Assembly (NCBI RefSeq): GCF_003667565.1
Contig: NZ_RCUX01000003.1
Location: forward strand, 331,039-395,038
DNA from: Mycetocola tolaasinivorans
GTDB taxonomy: Bacteria > Actinomycetota > Actinomycetes > Actinomycetales > Microbacteriaceae
Length of the DNA: 64,000 nt
Direction: 5' to 3'
Part shown: positions 1 to 10,370 of the stretch, in pieces
Position numbering within the stretch: the stretch's first letter is position 1
How the letters are laid out: each line of letters starts with the position of its first letter
Position numbers and translations under genes: made by a program
Notes under the pieces: generated by a model
The model's input: the letters and a program-made list of their open reading frames with translations, nothing else
What the model was told of the DNA's origin: nothing
The model's database searches: none

Positions 1-893
1 GCGTTTGCGACGTCGGAGGTTTCGGCGCGGGTCGGACGCGGGCTCGAAATCATCGACTCCAGCATCTGGGTTGCGACGATAACCGGCTTGGCGGCGCGAC
101 GGCACAGCTCGATGGCGCGCTTCTGCACGATCGGCACGGCCTCGAGCGGAAGCTCGACACCGAGGTCACCACGGGCAACCATGATGCCGTCAAAGGCCTC
201 AATGATCTCCTCGAGGTTGTCCACGGCCTGCGGCTTCTCGATCTTGGCGATCACCGGAACGCGGCGACCCTCCTCGTCCATGATCTCGTGAACGCGCACG
301 ATGTCGGCTGCGTCACGCACAAAGGACAGGGCGATGAAGTCGGTACCGAGGTTCAGGCCCCAGCGGAGGTCCGCCTCGTCCTTCTCGCTCAGTGCGGGAA
401 CGTTCACGGCAACGCCGGGCAGGTTGATGCCCTTGTTGTTCGAGACCGGGCCGGGCACGGTCACGACGGTGGTGACGGTGTTGCCGTCAACGGCGGTGAC
501 CTGGAGGCCAACCTTGCCGTCATCGATCAGCAGCGGGTCGCCCACCTTGACGTCCGCGGGCAGGCCCTTGAACGTGGTGGACGAGATGTCCTTGTTGCCG
601 ATGATGTCGTCGGTCGTGATCTTGAACACATCGCCCTCGGCGAGGTCGTACGGACCACCCTCGAACTTGCCCAGACGAATCTTGGGGCCCTGAAGGTCCA
701 CAAGAACGGCGGTGGGGTGACCGAGATCCGCTGCGGCCTTGCGCACGTTGGTGTACACGGCCTCGTGGACCGAGTAGTCACCGTGGCTGAGGTTCATCCG
801 AGCGACGTTGACGCCAGCCTCAAGGATCGCGCGAATGTTCTCATACGTGTTCGTGGCCGGACCAAGTGTCGCGACAATTTTTGCGCGTCTCAT
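1..893 (-). CDS. pyk: Pyruvate kinase, 5' part (C-terminus outside window)
   Basis: Converts phosphoenolpyruvate and ADP to pyruvate and ATP, the last step of glycolysis, in the cytoplasm. The first 297 codons are visible. The N-terminus [14 protein letters not shown] is the family signature; RMNLSHGD (about residues 32-39), the catalytic-lysine segment IAKIEKPQ (215-222), [10 protein letters not shown] (238-247) and VATQMLESM (273-281) line the active site of the (beta/alpha)8 barrel. Residues of about 70-170 form the B domain. The ATG at 893 is preceded by a GGAG-type ribosome binding site. The C-terminal allosteric domain is cut off by the window edge. It follows gltD after a 47 bp gap. 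Identification is secure. Confidence 0.97.
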   Translation of the reverse strand, partial: MRRAKIVATLGPATNTYENIRAILEAGVNVARMNLSHGDYSVHEAVYTNVRKAAADLGHPTAVLVDLQGPKIRLGKFEGGPYDLAEGDVFKITTDDIIGNKDISSTTFKGLPADVKVGDPLLIDDGKVGLQVTAVDGNTVTTVVTVPGPVSNNKGINLPGVAVNVPALSEKDEADLRWGLNLGTDFIALSFVRDAADIVRVHEIMDEEGRRVPVIAKIEKPQAVDNLEEIIEAFDGIMVARGDLGVELPLEAVPIVQKRAIELCRRAAKPVIVATQMLESMISSPRPTRAETSDVAN

Positions 894-940
894 GGGTATA
901 GAGCTCCAAACTTCTGCGGCACATGCCGCGGCAGGGGTGA

Positions 941-2398
941 TTACAGCGAGAGTGCGCGCTCATGAGCGTGCACCGGAGCTGGCAGAGAACTGGTGCCTTC
1001 CAGGTAGCGATCTACCGCAGCGGCAGCCGCACGACCCTCGGCAATCGCCCATACGATGAGCGACTGACCGCGGCCGGCGTCACCGGCAACGAAGACCCCG
1101 GGCTGGTTGGTCCGGTAATCATTGTCTCGCTCCAGGTTACCCTGTGTGGCAATCGGAAGGCCGAGCTGGTCGCGTACCGTGTCGCCCTCTGTCCCGGTGA
1201 AGCCCAGGGCAAGGAAAACCAGGTCAGCCGGGATTTCACGCTCGGTTCCGGCCTTCGGGACGCGCCGTCCATCCACAAACTCCGTCTCCGCGACCCGAAT
1301 GCTGCACACATTCCCATCTTCATCGGACAGGAACTCGACGGTGGAGACCAGATACTCGCGCTCGCCACCCTCCTCGTGTGCGCTCTGGTACTCAAACAGC
1401 GTGGGCATGGTCGGCCACGGCTGAGCGTCACCGCGGGTGATGCCCGGCTGCTTGCCGATGGCCAGCGTCGTCACGGATGCGGCACCCTGACGGTGCGCGG
1501 TACCGATGCAGTCGGCACCGGTGTCGCCACCACCGAGGATGACCACGTGCTTGCCACGGGCATCGATCAGGTTCTCCGGAGTCTCCCCCGCCACCGCGCG
1601 GTTCGCCGGCACCAGGTAGTCCATCGCGAAGTGCACGCCGGAGAATTCGCGGCCCGGGATCGGCAGATCGCGCGGGACGGTGGCACCGGTGGCCACGACC
1701 ACGGCGTCAAAGCGCTTGCGCAGGGCCTCCCAGGTGAGATCCACCCCGATGTTGACGCCCGCGCGGAAGCGGGTGCCCTCGGCGCGCATCTGGTCCAGGC
1801 GGCGGTCGATGTCGCCCTTTTCCATCTTGAAGTCCGGGATGCCGTAGCGCAGCAGGCCGCCGATGCGGTCCTCACGCTCGTACACGGCCACGGTGTGACC
1901 GGCGCGGGTCAGCTGCTGGGCGGCGGCGAGACCCGCGGGGCCCGACCCGACCACGGCCACGGTCTTGCCGGTGATGCGCTCGGGCGGCTGGGGCTGCACC
2001 CAATCGTTGTCCCAGGCATCCTGGATGATCGAGGCCTCGACCTCCTTGATCGTGACGGCGGGCTGGTTGATACCGAGCACGCAGGCACTCTCACAGGGAG
2101 CCGGGCAGAGCTTTCCGGTGAACTCCGGGAAGTTGTTGGTCGCGTGCAGGCGCTCGATGGCCGCGTGGCCCTCGCCCCGGCGCACCAGGTCGTTCCACTC
2201 GGGGATGATGTTGCCGAGCGGGCAGCCCTGGTGGCAGAACGGCACACCGCAGTCCATGCAGCGTCCGGCCTGGCGGGCCACGACCGCGCCATCGCGCTTG
2301 TCGTAGACCTCCTTCCAGTCCATGATGCGCACCGAAACGGGGCGGCGGGCAGCGGTTTCGCGCTGCGTGGTCTCCATAAATCCGCGCGGGTTAGCCAC
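941..2398 (-). CDS. gltD: Glutamate synthase (NADPH) small subunit
   Basis: Small subunit of glutamate synthase: oxidises NADPH and passes electrons through FAD and Fe-S clusters to GltB, which makes glutamate from glutamine and 2-oxoglutarate. At 485 residues it has the usual length. Cysteines 47, 50, 55 and 59 ([13 protein letters not shown]) and 98, 102 and 106 (CPAPCESAC) are the [4Fe-4S] ligands. FAD-binding [11 protein letters not shown] is at about 149-159 and NADPH-binding [11 protein letters not shown] at about 286-296. The GTG start at 2398 overlaps the gltB stop by 8 bp and sits 6 nt after GGAGG inside gltB, so the two are translationally coupled. Confidence 0.98.
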   Translation of the reverse strand: MANPRGFMETTQRETAARRPVSVRIMDWKEVYDKRDGAVVARQAGRCMDCGVPFCHQGCPLGNIIPEWNDLVRRGEGHAAIERLHATNNFPEFTGKLCPAPCESACVLGINQPAVTIKEVEASIIQDAWDNDWVQPQPPERITGKTVAVVGSGPAGLAAAQQLTRAGHTVAVYEREDRIGGLLRYGIPDFKMEKGDIDRRLDQMRAEGTRFRAGVNIGVDLTWEALRKRFDAVVVATGATVPRDLPIPGREFSGVHFAMDYLVPANRAVAGETPENLIDARGKHVVILGGGDTGADCIGTAHRQGAASVTTLAIGKQPGITRGDAQPWPTMPTLFEYQSAHEEGGEREYLVSTVEFLSDEDGNVCSIRVAETEFVDGRRVPKAGTEREIPADLVFLALGFTGTEGDTVRDQLGLPIATQGNLERDNDYRTNQPGVFVAGDAGRGQSLIVWAIAEGRAAAAAVDRYLEGTSSLPAPVHAHERALSL

Positions 2399-5300
2399 GG
2401 GTCACCTCCAGGATGCGCTCCCAGACCACGTCGCCGTCCAGGTCGAGACCCTCGGTCTCGGCCGCCGCACGGGTGGCCTGCACCGCGGCGAAATCGCGCG
2501 GTACGAGCTTAGAAAATTCACGGGATGCGGACTCGAAGTCCGCAAGGATCGCCTCGGCTACCGGCGAGCCGGTGGCCTCGAAGTGGCGACGGAGCAGCGT
2601 GTTCAGGCGCTCCTGATCGGCGGGCTCGAGCGGGTGAATGCCGAGTTCGCCGGTACGGCGTGCGTCGGGGTTCACCGCCTCCGGGTTCAACCGGTAGATG
2701 TACGCGACACCACCGGACATACCCGCACCCACGTTGTGGCCGGTCGGGCCGAGAATCAGGGCCTCGCCGCCGGTCATGTACTCCAGTGCGTGGTCGCCCA
2801 CGCCCTCGGCCACCGCGGTGGCCCCGGAGTTACGCACCAGGAAGCGCTCACCGACGATGCCACGCAGGAAGATCTGGCCCGAGGTAGCACCGTATCCGAT
2901 CACGTTGCCGGCGATCACCGACTCCTCCGCACGGTAGCTGGCCTCACGCGGCGGACGCAGGGTGATCAGACCACCCGAGAGCCCCTTACCCACGTAGTCG
3001 TTGGCCTCGCCCTCCAGGCGCAGCGCGATACCGGCGGGCATGAACGCACCGAGCGACTGCCCGGCGGTGCCGCGCAGCGTCACCTCGACGGTTGATTCCG
3101 GCAGCCCGGCCTCACCGAAACGGCGGGTGACCTCGTGGCCCAGCATCGTACCCACGGCGCGGTCGGTGTTGTTGATCGGCAGATCAATGGCCACCGGCTC
3201 GCCGTGCTCGAGCGCCGCACGGGCGTGCTCGATCAGCTGGTTGTCGAAGTGCTCTTCGAGCTCGTGGTCCTGGGTGCGGATTCCGCGCAGGGCCTGATCG
3301 GTCTCGGGGCGGTAGAGCAGCGGCTCGAGGTTGAGTCCCCGTGCCTTCCAGTGTGCGGCGGCGTCTCCGGCGTGGATCAGATCCACCCGGCCGATAGCCT
3401 CATCCAGCGTGCGGAAGCCCAGGGCGGCGAGGTACTCGCGCACCTCCTCGGCGATGAACTCGAAGAAGTTCACCACAAACTCAGGCTTGCCGTTGAAGCG
3501 CTCGCGCAGCACGGGGTTCTGCGTGGCCACACCCACCGGGCAGGTGTCGAGGTGGCAGACGCGCATCATGATGCAGCCCGAAACCACGAGCGGCGCGGTC
3601 GCGAAACCGAACTCCTCGGCACCGAGCAGCGCGCCGATGATGACGTCGCGGCCGGTCTTCAGCTGGCCATCCACCTGGACCACCACGCGGTCACGCATGT
3701 TGTTCAGGATCAGGGTCTGCTGGGTTTCGGCGAGGCCGAGCTCCCACGGGGTACCCGCGTGCTTGAGCGAGTTCATCGGGGAGGCACCGGTACCACCGTC
3801 GTGCCCCGAGACGAGGATCACGTCCGACAGCGCCTTCGCCACACCCGCGGCCACCGCACCGATACCGGCCTGGCTGACCAGCTTGGTGTGGATGCGGGCG
3901 CTCGGGTTCGCGCGCTTCAGGTCGAAGATGAGCTGCTTGAGGTCCTCGATCGAGTAGATGTCGTGGTGCGGGGGCGGCGAGATGAGCCCGACGCCCGGGG
4001 TCGCGTGACGGGTGCGGGCGACCCAGGGGTACACCTTGGTCGGCGGCAGCTGACCACCCTCGCCGGGCTTGGCACCCTGGGCGAGCTTGATCTGGATGTC
4101 GTCGGCGTGGGTCAGGTACATGCTGGTCACACCGAAGCGGCCGGAGGCCACCTGCTTGATCGAGGAGCGACGCTCGGGGTCGAGCAGACGCTCGGTGTCC
4201 TCGCCACCCTCGCCGGTGTTCGACTTCGCGCCGAGGCGGTTCATTGCGATCGCCAGGGTCTCGTGCGCCTCCTTGGAGATCGAGCCGTAGCTCATCGCGC
4301 CGGTCGAGAAGCGCTTCACGATGTCGGCTACCGACTCCACCTCATCCAGCGGCACCGGGGTGCGCCCGTGGCCCTCGAGGCGGAACAGACCGCGCAGGGT
4401 CATCAGCTTCTCGTTCTGCTCGTCCACCAGGGCGGTGTACTCGCGGAAAATGTCGTAGCGGCGGGTGCGGGTGGCGTGCTGCAGCTTGAACACGGTCTCC
4501 GGGTTGAACAGGTGCGGGGCACCGTCGCGACGCCACTGGTACTCGCCACCGGTGTTTAGGCGCTCGTGCACCCGCTCGGCGGAGTTGTCCGGGTAGGCGC
4601 TCGTGTGCCGAGACATGGTCTCCGCCGCGAGCACGCCGAGGTCTACGCCGCCGAGGGTGCTGACGGTACCACCGAAGTAGCCGTCCACCAGTTCCTGCGA
4701 GAGACCCACGGCCTCAAACGCCTGCGCGCCGGCGTAGCTCGACACGGTCGAGATACCCATCTTCGACATGATCTTCAGCACACCCTTGCCCAGGGCATAG
4801 ATCACGTTGCTGACGGCCTGCTCCGGGGTGATCCCGGTGATCACACCGGTGCGGGTCAGGTGCTCGCAGGTCTCCATCGCGAGGTACGGGTTGACCGCGG
4901 TCGCGCCATAGCCGATCAGCAGGGCCACGTGGTGCACCTCGCGCACGTCGCCAGCCTCGACGATCAGGCCCACGCGCATGCGGTTCTCGCGCTGCACCAG
5001 GTGGTGGTGCACGGTCGAGAGCAGCAGCAGCGACGGGATCGGCGCGAGGTCCTTGGTGGACTCGCGGTCGCTCAGCACGAGGAACTCGGCACCGCGGGCA
5101 AGCGCGATGTCGACCTCGTCCCGAATCTCCTCGAGGCGGTCACGCAGGGCGTGCTCGCCGCGGTCGAAGCGGTAGAGGCCACGGATGGTCACCGCGAGCT
5201 CGGCGGGCGCGCTCGAGAGGTCCTCGGGCTCGATGTGCTGGATCTTGGCCAGCTCATCGTTGTTGATCACCGGGAACTTCAGGATCACGCGGCGGGCGTG

Positions 5301-7238
5301 CGCGGGGGCGTCCTCGAGCAGGTTGTGCTCGGGGCCCAGGCCGATCGAGAGCGAGGTGACCCGCTCCTCGCGGATGGCATCCAGCGGCGGGTTGGTCACC
5401 TGGGCAAAGCGCTGGGTGAAGTAGTCAAACACCAGGCGCGGGCGGTCCGAGAGCACGGCGATCGGGGTGTCCGATCCCATCGCGCCGAGGGGCTCCGCAC
5501 CGTGCTGTCCCATCGGGGCGAGCAGGATGCGCACCTCCTCCTCGGTGTACCCGAACGTGCGCTGACGGCGGGTGATCGAAGCGGCAGTGTGCACGATGTG
5601 CTCGCGCTCGGGCAGGTCTTCGAGACCGATCTGCTCGGTCTCGAGCCACTTGGCCCACGGCTCGGCCTCGGCGAGACCCTTCTTGACCTCGGCGTCCTCG
5701 ATGATGCGGCCCTCGGCGGTGTCCACCACGAACATCTGGCCGGGACGCAGGCGACCCTTGCGGGCCACGCGCTCGGGTTCGATCGGCAGGATGCCGATCT
5801 CGGAACCGAGCACCACGAGTCCGTCGGTGGTCTCGAGCCAGCGGCCCGGACGCAGACCGTTGCGGTCGAGGGTGGCGCCCACCTGGGTGCCGTCGGTGAA
5901 GGTCAGGGCGGCGGGGCCGTCCCAGGGCTCCATCTGCAGCGCGGAGAACTCGTAGAACGCGCGCAGGTTGTCGTCCAGCCCGGCCTTCTTCTCCCAGGCC
6001 TCGGGCACCAGCATCGTCATCGCGTGCGTGATCGAGCGGCCCGACAGGGTCAGCAGCTCAAACACCTCATCGAGCGATGCGGAGTCACTGGCACCGGGGG
6101 TGCAGATGGGCAGCAGGGGCGAGAGGTCGCCCAGCAGGTCGCTGGCGAGCTGCGACTGGCGCGCACGCATCCAGTTGCGGTTGCCCTCGACGGTGTTGAT
6201 CTCGCCGTTGTGCGCGAGCATGCGCAGCGGCTGCGCGAGCGGCCAGGACGGGAACGTGTTCGTGGAGTAGCGCGAGTGCACGAGGGCGAGCTTCGAGGCA
6301 AAGCGCTCATCCGAGAGATCGGGGTAGAACGGCTCGAGCTGGAGCGTGGTCACCATGCCCTTGTAGACCAGGGTGCGGCTCGACAGCGAGGCGAAGTAGG
6401 CGCCGAGTTCGTGTTCGGCGCGACGGCGCAGTCGGTAGGCCAGCCGATCCAGCAGAAGGGGATCCGGGCGGGCGGGACGCGCGGCGGCCGTGGGGGCCGC
6501 GGTGGAAGTATCCTCGGAGCGCGCGGGAGTGGGGATCGAGGCGCTCGACGAGGGGGTGGAACTGACGATCGTGGGGATCGAGGATGTTGCGGTGCTGACT
6601 GCAGAGAGGTTTGTAAAGTCCTTCTCGGGGGCGCCGGGCTCGATCGGAGCGTGGTCGGCACGGTTGTGGGTTTCCTGCACCTCCTCGGGAGCGCCCGGCT
6701 CGATCGGCGAGTGCTCGTGCAGCTGCGGCTCGGGAGCGTGGTGAGCGATCTCGGTCTGGACGCGCACAAACAGCTGCTCAAACGCGGGCATGGCCTCGCG
6801 GGCGAGCGTACCGAGGTGTTCGGGGTCGGTGGGAACCTCGCGCCAGCCGAGGACGTCAAGCTCCTCCTCGGCGGCGATCTTCTCGATCGCGGCCTTCTGG
6901 GCGGCGCGCTCATCGGCGTTCAGCGGCAGGAATGCCATACCGACCGCATACTCCCCCGCCTCGGGGAGAGAGAATTCGGTGACCTCGCGCAGGAAGGCGT
7001 CGGGCACCTGGCTCAGCAGACCCGCACCGTCACCGGTGCCGGCATCGGAGCCGATCGCACCGCGGTGCTCGAGGTTACGCAGCGCCTGCAGGGCCAGCGC
7101 GATGATGTCGTGACCGGCGGTGCCACGCAGCGTGGCGACGGCGGCCAGGCCGCAGGCGTCTTTTTCCTGGGCCGGGTTGTAGAGACCCTGCTGCGGGGGA
7201 ACAGCGGAGAAACTTTGATAGGGACTGTGTTGCGTCAT
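2391..7238 (-). CDS. gltB: Glutamate synthase large subunit, with unusual N-terminal insertion
   Basis: Large subunit of glutamate synthase. The class-II glutaminase domain (nucleophile Cys29 after a short propeptide, DACGLAAV) releases ammonia, which is tunnelled to the FMN domain and joined to 2-oxoglutarate. HNGEINTVEGNRNWM, the FMN-domain signature KPGEGGQLPPTKV, and the 3Fe-4S cysteines of CHLDTCPVGVATQ are all present, and the C-terminal beta-helix domain is intact. The protein has 1615 residues against about 1510-1530 for most homologues. Most of the excess is a Ser/Thr/Pro-rich stretch at about residues 166-258 inside the glutaminase domain, which carries HSPIEPGAPE and HAPIEPGAPE. 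The ATG at 7238 follows GAGGGTGATCC. Confidence 0.97.
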   Translation of the reverse strand: MTQHSPYQSFSAVPPQQGLYNPAQEKDACGLAAVATLRGTAGHDIIALALQALRNLEHRGAIGSDAGTGDGAGLLSQVPDAFLREVTEFSLPEAGEYAVGMAFLPLNADERAAQKAAIEKIAAEEELDVLGWREVPTDPEHLGTLAREAMPAFEQLFVRVQTEIAHHAPEPQLHEHSPIEPGAPEEVQETHNRADHAPIEPGAPEKDFTNLSAVSTATSSIPTIVSSTPSSSASIPTPARSEDTSTAAPTAAARPARPDPLLLDRLAYRLRRRAEHELGAYFASLSSRTLVYKGMVTTLQLEPFYPDLSDERFASKLALVHSRYSTNTFPSWPLAQPLRMLAHNGEINTVEGNRNWMRARQSQLASDLLGDLSPLLPICTPGASDSASLDEVFELLTLSGRSITHAMTMLVPEAWEKKAGLDDNLRAFYEFSALQMEPWDGPAALTFTDGTQVGATLDRNGLRPGRWLETTDGLVVLGSEIGILPIEPERVARKGRLRPGQMFVVDTAEGRIIEDAEVKKGLAEAEPWAKWLETEQIGLEDLPEREHIVHTAASITRRQRTFGYTEEEVRILLAPMGQHGAEPLGAMGSDTPIAVLSDRPRLVFDYFTQRFAQVTNPPLDAIREERVTSLSIGLGPEHNLLEDAPAHARRVILKFPVINNDELAKIQHIEPEDLSSAPAELAVTIRGLYRFDRGEHALRDRLEEIRDEVDIALARGAEFLVLSDRESTKDLAPIPSLLLLSTVHHHLVQRENRMRVGLIVEAGDVREVHHVALLIGYGATAVNPYLAMETCEHLTRTGVITGITPEQAVSNVIYALGKGVLKIMSKMGISTVSSYAGAQAFEAVGLSQELVDGYFGGTVSTLGGVDLGVLAAETMSRHTSAYPDNSAERVHERLNTGGEYQWRRDGAPHLFNPETVFKLQHATRTRRYDIFREYTALVDEQNEKLMTLRGLFRLEGHGRTPVPLDEVESVADIVKRFSTGAMSYGSISKEAHETLAIAMNRLGAKSNTGEGGEDTERLLDPERRSSIKQVASGRFGVTSMYLTHADDIQIKLAQGAKPGEGGQLPPTKVYPWVARTRHATPGVGLISPPPHHDIYSIEDLKQLIFDLKRANPSARIHTKLVSQAGIGAVAAGVAKALSDVILVSGHDGGTGASPMNSLKHAGTPWELGLAETQQTLILNNMRDRVVVQVDGQLKTGRDVIIGALLGAEEFGFATAPLVVSGCIMMRVCHLDTCPVGVATQNPVLRERFNGKPEFVVNFFEFIAEEVREYLAALGFRTLDEAIGRVDLIHAGDAAAHWKARGLNLEPLLYRPETDQALRGIRTQDHELEEHFDNQLIEHARAALEHGEPVAIDLPINNTDRAVGTMLGHEVTRRFGEAGLPESTVEVTLRGTAGQSLGAFMPAGIALRLEGEANDYVGKGLSGGLITLRPPREASYRAEESVIAGNVIGYGATSGQIFLRGIVGERFLVRNSGATAVAEGVGDHALEYMTGGEALILGPTGHNVGAGMSGGVAYIYRLNPEAVNPDARRTGELGIHPLEPADQERLNTLLRRHFEATGSPVAEAILADFESASREFSKLVPRDFAAVQATRAAAETEGLDLDGDVVWERILEVTRG
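6465..6743 (-). other. Low-complexity insertion inside GltB glutaminase domain
   Basis: Codons for about residues 166-258 of GltB. The reading frame stays open but the composition changes from ordinary enzyme to Ser/Thr/Pro/Ala-rich, with a duplicated decapeptide (H-S/A-PIEPGAPE, separated by about 10 residues). The flanks, FVRVQTE before and DRLAYRLRRRAEHE after, are typical GltB and are normally separated by only about a dozen residues. This is probably a surface loop expansion. Its role, if any, is unknown. Confidence 0.7.
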
Positions 7239-7278
7239 GGATCACCCTCACGGAGAGTTTAGGGGATGGGACGCCATT

Positions 7279-7309
7279 GGCCCGGGGCAGGTCTAACCTG
7301 TCCCGGGCC
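7279..7309 (-). terminator. Stem-loop terminator downstream of lgt
   Basis: An inverted repeat of about 14 bp (GGCCCGGG...CCCGGGCC core, one mismatch) with a 3-nt loop lies between the lgt stop (7352) and the gltB start (7238). There is no long T-run, as is common in actinobacteria. It would end the his/trp/lgt transcript before gltB. Confidence 0.6.
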
Positions 7310-7351
7310 GAAGCGGTAAAACTGGGTATGTTTTGGCTGAACCCGAGCGGG

Positions 7352-8329
7352 TTAGGAGGTTGCGCCGTCCCGGCTTGTGGCCGATTCAGCAACCGGCGCC
7401 GTTGCCGGAACCGAGGGATCAGTGGTATCCACATACTCCACATCGGTGTGTGAAGATCCTACTCCAGCTTCAGCGTCCTTCCAGCCACGACCCGGCACAT
7501 ACGGCGAGGGGATCAGACCGGTGTGGCGCTTGTTCTGCACGATGATCAGGACAATTCCCACGATCAGAGCGAGCAGAGCGGCCCAAACATTTACCCGAAC
7601 TCCGAGGAAAATTTCGCTCGGGTCGATGCGAATCGACTCCCACACCACGCGGCCGGCACCGTACCAGATGAGGTACACGCCGAAGAGCTTGCCCCAGCCA
7701 ATGGCAATCTTGCGGGTCAGCCACAGCAGCAGGGCCACGCCCAGGAGGTTCCAGATGACCTCGTAGAGGAAGGTCGGGTGGAAGAGGGTACCCGCGGGCA
7801 GGCCGAGCGGCCAGGCGGCGTTGGTGGAGTCAATCTCGAGGCCCCAGGGCAGGTCGGTGGGGGTGCCGAAGAGCTCCTGGTTAAAGTAGTTGCCGAAGCG
7901 ACCGAATGCCTGTGCGAGCAGCAGACCGGGGGCCAGCGCGTCGGCGAACGCCCAGAAGCGCAGTCCGCGCCAGCGGCAGCCGAGCCAGGCACCCACGGCA
8001 CCACCGATCAGCGCACCGAAGATCGCGATACCACCGCTTCGAATGTCGAAGACCTCCCAGAGGTTCGCTCCGGGGTAGAAGTAGTCGTTCGGGTGGGTGA
8101 GCACGTGGAAGATTCGTGCGCCGATGATGCCGAGGGGCACGGTCAGCAGAATCAGATCCAGCACGACCCAGGGCTCGGCACCCATCTTGGTCAGGCGACG
8201 GTTCACGAGGAACGCGGCCGCGATAATACCCACCATGATGCACAGGGCATAGAAGTAGATGGTTACGGGCCCGATATTAAACGAGTTAATCTCGGGGCTG
8301 GGGATACTCAGGGAAATCACCCGGGTCAC
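7352..8329 (-). CDS. lgt: Prolipoprotein diacylglyceryl transferase
   Basis: Membrane enzyme that moves a diacylglyceryl group from phosphatidylglycerol to the lipobox cysteine of prolipoproteins, the first step of lipoprotein maturation. The window's own lipoproteins (28481, 52007) are likely substrates. At 325 residues it has about seven predicted membrane segments. The family signature GRFGNYFNQELFGTPT and the RSGGIAIFGALIGG segment are visible. The last 45 or so residues form a hydrophilic tail often seen in actinobacterial Lgt. Placement directly after trpA is conserved in actinobacteria. The start is either GTG 8329 or GTG 8320; the second has better spacing from AGAAAGG. Confidence 0.97.
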   Translation of the reverse strand: MTRVISLSIPSPEINSFNIGPVTIYFYALCIMVGIIAAAFLVNRRLTKMGAEPWVVLDLILLTVPLGIIGARIFHVLTHPNDYFYPGANLWEVFDIRSGGIAIFGALIGGAVGAWLGCRWRGLRFWAFADALAPGLLLAQAFGRFGNYFNQELFGTPTDLPWGLEIDSTNAAWPLGLPAGTLFHPTFLYEVIWNLLGVALLLWLTRKIAIGWGKLFGVYLIWYGAGRVVWESIRIDPSEIFLGVRVNVWAALLALIVGIVLIIVQNKRHTGLIPSPYVPGRGWKDAEAGVGSSHTDVEYVDTTDPSVPATAPVAESATSRDGATS

Positions 8330-8365
8330 GCCTTTCTTCAGATACGCCTGGCGGCGCGGATAATT

Positions 8366-9154
8366 CTACTTCGACTCGCTCTTACCGGTGGCGAGTTCCG
8401 CGGCCTTTGCGGCCACGGCGGGAACGCCACCCTCGGCAAGAGCCGAAACCAGGGCCGAACCCACGATCGCGCCATCAGCGTAGCTCAGCACGTCGCGAAC
8501 CTGCTCGGCGCTCGAGATACCGAGGCCCACACAGGCGAAGTTCTCCCCCGCCGCACGCAGTCGGGTGGTCAGTGCGCGCGCCGCGCCATCCATCTCGCTG
8601 CGGGCACCGGTGATGCCCATCGTGGAGACCGTGTACACGAAGCCGCGGCTGAGATCGGACACCGTCTTCAGGCGCTCATCGCTCGAGCTCGGGGCCGCGA
8701 GGAAGATGCGCTCCAGGCCGGTGCGGTCCGAGGCGGCGAGCCAGTCGGCCCCCTCATCCGGGATGAGGTCCGGGGTGATGAGTCCGGCACCACCGGCGGC
8801 CAGGAGATCGTCGGCAAAGCGCTCGGGACCGTACTGAATCACGGGGTTCCAGTAGGTCATGAGCAGCACGGGGACGTCCACACGGGCGCGGATCTGGCGC
8901 ACCGCCTCAAAGACGTGGGCCAGCTTGAACCCGCCGGCCAGCGCCTGCACGGTGGCGGCCTGGATGGCCGCGCCGTCCATCACCGGGTCCGAATAGGGGA
9001 CGCCGAGCTCGATGATGTCCACGCCGTTTTCGGCGATGGCAACCGCGGCGTCCACGCTGGTCTGGAAATCGGGGAATCCAACCGGAAGGTATCCGATCAG
9101 GGCCCCGGAGCCGTCGCGGCGCAGGGCCGCGAGGGTGTCGTGTACCTGGGTCAC
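8366..9154 (-). CDS. trpA: Tryptophan synthase alpha chain
   Basis: Cleaves indole-3-glycerol phosphate to indole and glyceraldehyde 3-phosphate; indole is channelled to TrpB. The 262-residue barrel carries the catalytic Glu49 and Asp60 in [15 protein letters not shown], and the phosphate-binding VGLGISS loop towards the C-terminus. The GTG start overlaps the trpB stop (GTGA), and GGGAG lies about 10 nt upstream inside trpB. This coupling fits the 1:1 complex with TrpB. Confidence 0.98.
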   Translation of the reverse strand: MTQVHDTLAALRRDGSGALIGYLPVGFPDFQTSVDAAVAIAENGVDIIELGVPYSDPVMDGAAIQAATVQALAGGFKLAHVFEAVRQIRARVDVPVLLMTYWNPVIQYGPERFADDLLAAGGAGLITPDLIPDEGADWLAASDRTGLERIFLAAPSSSDERLKTVSDLSRGFVYTVSTMGITGARSEMDGAARALTTRLRAAGENFACVGLGISSAEQVRDVLSYADGAIVGSALVSALAEGGVPAVAAKAAELATGKSESK

Positions 9155-10365
9155 AGCTGCGTGGCTCCCTCGTCGATCAGGTCGAAGTAGCGACCCGCGG
9201 TTTCCATGTCCTTGTCGCCACGACCGGAGAGGCTCACCAGGATGGTGGCATCCGGGCCGAGCTCACGGCCGAGCTTGAGCGTGCCGGCCAGCGCGTGCGA
9301 GGACTCGATCGCCGGGATGATGCCCTCGGTGCGGCTCAGCAGGCGGAAGGCCTCCATCGCCTCGGCATCGGTGATCGGGCGGTACTGCGCGCGGCCGAGA
9401 TCGGCCAGCCACGAGTGCTCGGGGCCGACACCGGGATAGTCGAGACCGGCAGAGATCGAGTGCGACTCGATGGTCTGGCCGTCCTCATCCTGGAGCAGGT
9501 ACGAGCGCGCGCCGTGCAAAACACCCGGGCGACCCTTGGTAATCGTTGCCGCATGCCGCGGGGTGTCGACGCCCTCACCGGCGGCCTCGAAGCCATACAG
9601 CGCAACGTCTTCATCGTCGAGGAACGCGTGGAAGATACCCATCGCGTTCGATCCCCCGCCCACGCAGGCGGTCACGGCGGTGGGCAGCGTGCCGGTCAGG
9701 TCGAGGACCTGCTGGCGCGCCTCCTCGCCGATGACCTTCTGGAGGTCGCGCACGAGCGCCGGGAACGGGTGCGGGCCCGCCACGGTTCCGAAGATGTAGT
9801 TGGTGTTTTCGACGTTTGTCACCCAGTCACGCATCGCATCGTTGATGGCGTCCTTCAGGGTGCGCGAACCGGTCTTCACCGGAACAACCTCGGCACCCAG
9901 CAGGCGCATCCGGGCGACGTTCAGCGCCTGGCGCTCGGTGTCGACCTCGCCCATGTAGATCACGCAGTCGAGACCAAACAGCGCCGCGGCGGTGGCCGTG
10001 GCCACACCGTGCTGACCGGCACCGGTCTCGGCGATCACGCGGGTCTTGCCGATGCGCTTGGTGAGCAGCACCTGACCGAGCGCATTGTTGATCTTGTGCG
10101 AACCGGTGTGGTTCAGATCCTCGCGCTTCAGGATGATGCGGGCACCACCGGCGTGCTCGGCGAACCGGGGCACCTCGGTGATGATCGAGGGACGACCCAC
10201 ATAGTCGCGCAGCAGAGCACGGAACTCGTCGAGGAAGGCCTCGTCGTTCCGGGCGCTCTCCCACGCCTCGGTGAGCTCATCGAGGGCCGCGATCAGCGAC
10301 TCGGGGGAATAGCGACCACCGAACGCACCGAAGTACGGTCCGGTTTCGGAACGAAGATCCGTCAT
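9151..10365 (-). CDS. trpB: Tryptophan synthase beta chain
   Basis: PLP enzyme that condenses indole with serine to give tryptophan. The 404 residues are of usual length for TrpB1. The PLP-binding lysine is Lys91 in [13 protein letters not shown]. The phosphate cradle [10 protein letters not shown] and the ETGAGQHG motif are present. It begins 5 nt after the trpC stop, without a strong Shine-Dalgarno, so it is probably translated by coupling. Confidence 0.98.
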   Translation of the reverse strand: MTDLRSETGPYFGAFGGRYSPESLIAALDELTEAWESARNDEAFLDEFRALLRDYVGRPSIITEVPRFAEHAGGARIILKREDLNHTGSHKINNALGQVLLTKRIGKTRVIAETGAGQHGVATATAAALFGLDCVIYMGEVDTERQALNVARMRLLGAEVVPVKTGSRTLKDAINDAMRDWVTNVENTNYIFGTVAGPHPFPALVRDLQKVIGEEARQQVLDLTGTLPTAVTACVGGGSNAMGIFHAFLDDEDVALYGFEAAGEGVDTPRHAATITKGRPGVLHGARSYLLQDEDGQTIESHSISAGLDYPGVGPEHSWLADLGRAQYRPITDAEAMEAFRLLSRTEGIIPAIESSHALAGTLKLGRELGPDATILVSLSGRGDKDMETAGRYFDLIDEGATQL

Positions 10366-10370
10366 AGGGG

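Noticed and set aside
4566..7262. 898-codon plus-strand open frame opposite gltB
   Set aside because: Antisense shadow of gltB with no domain-like sequence or ribosome binding site.
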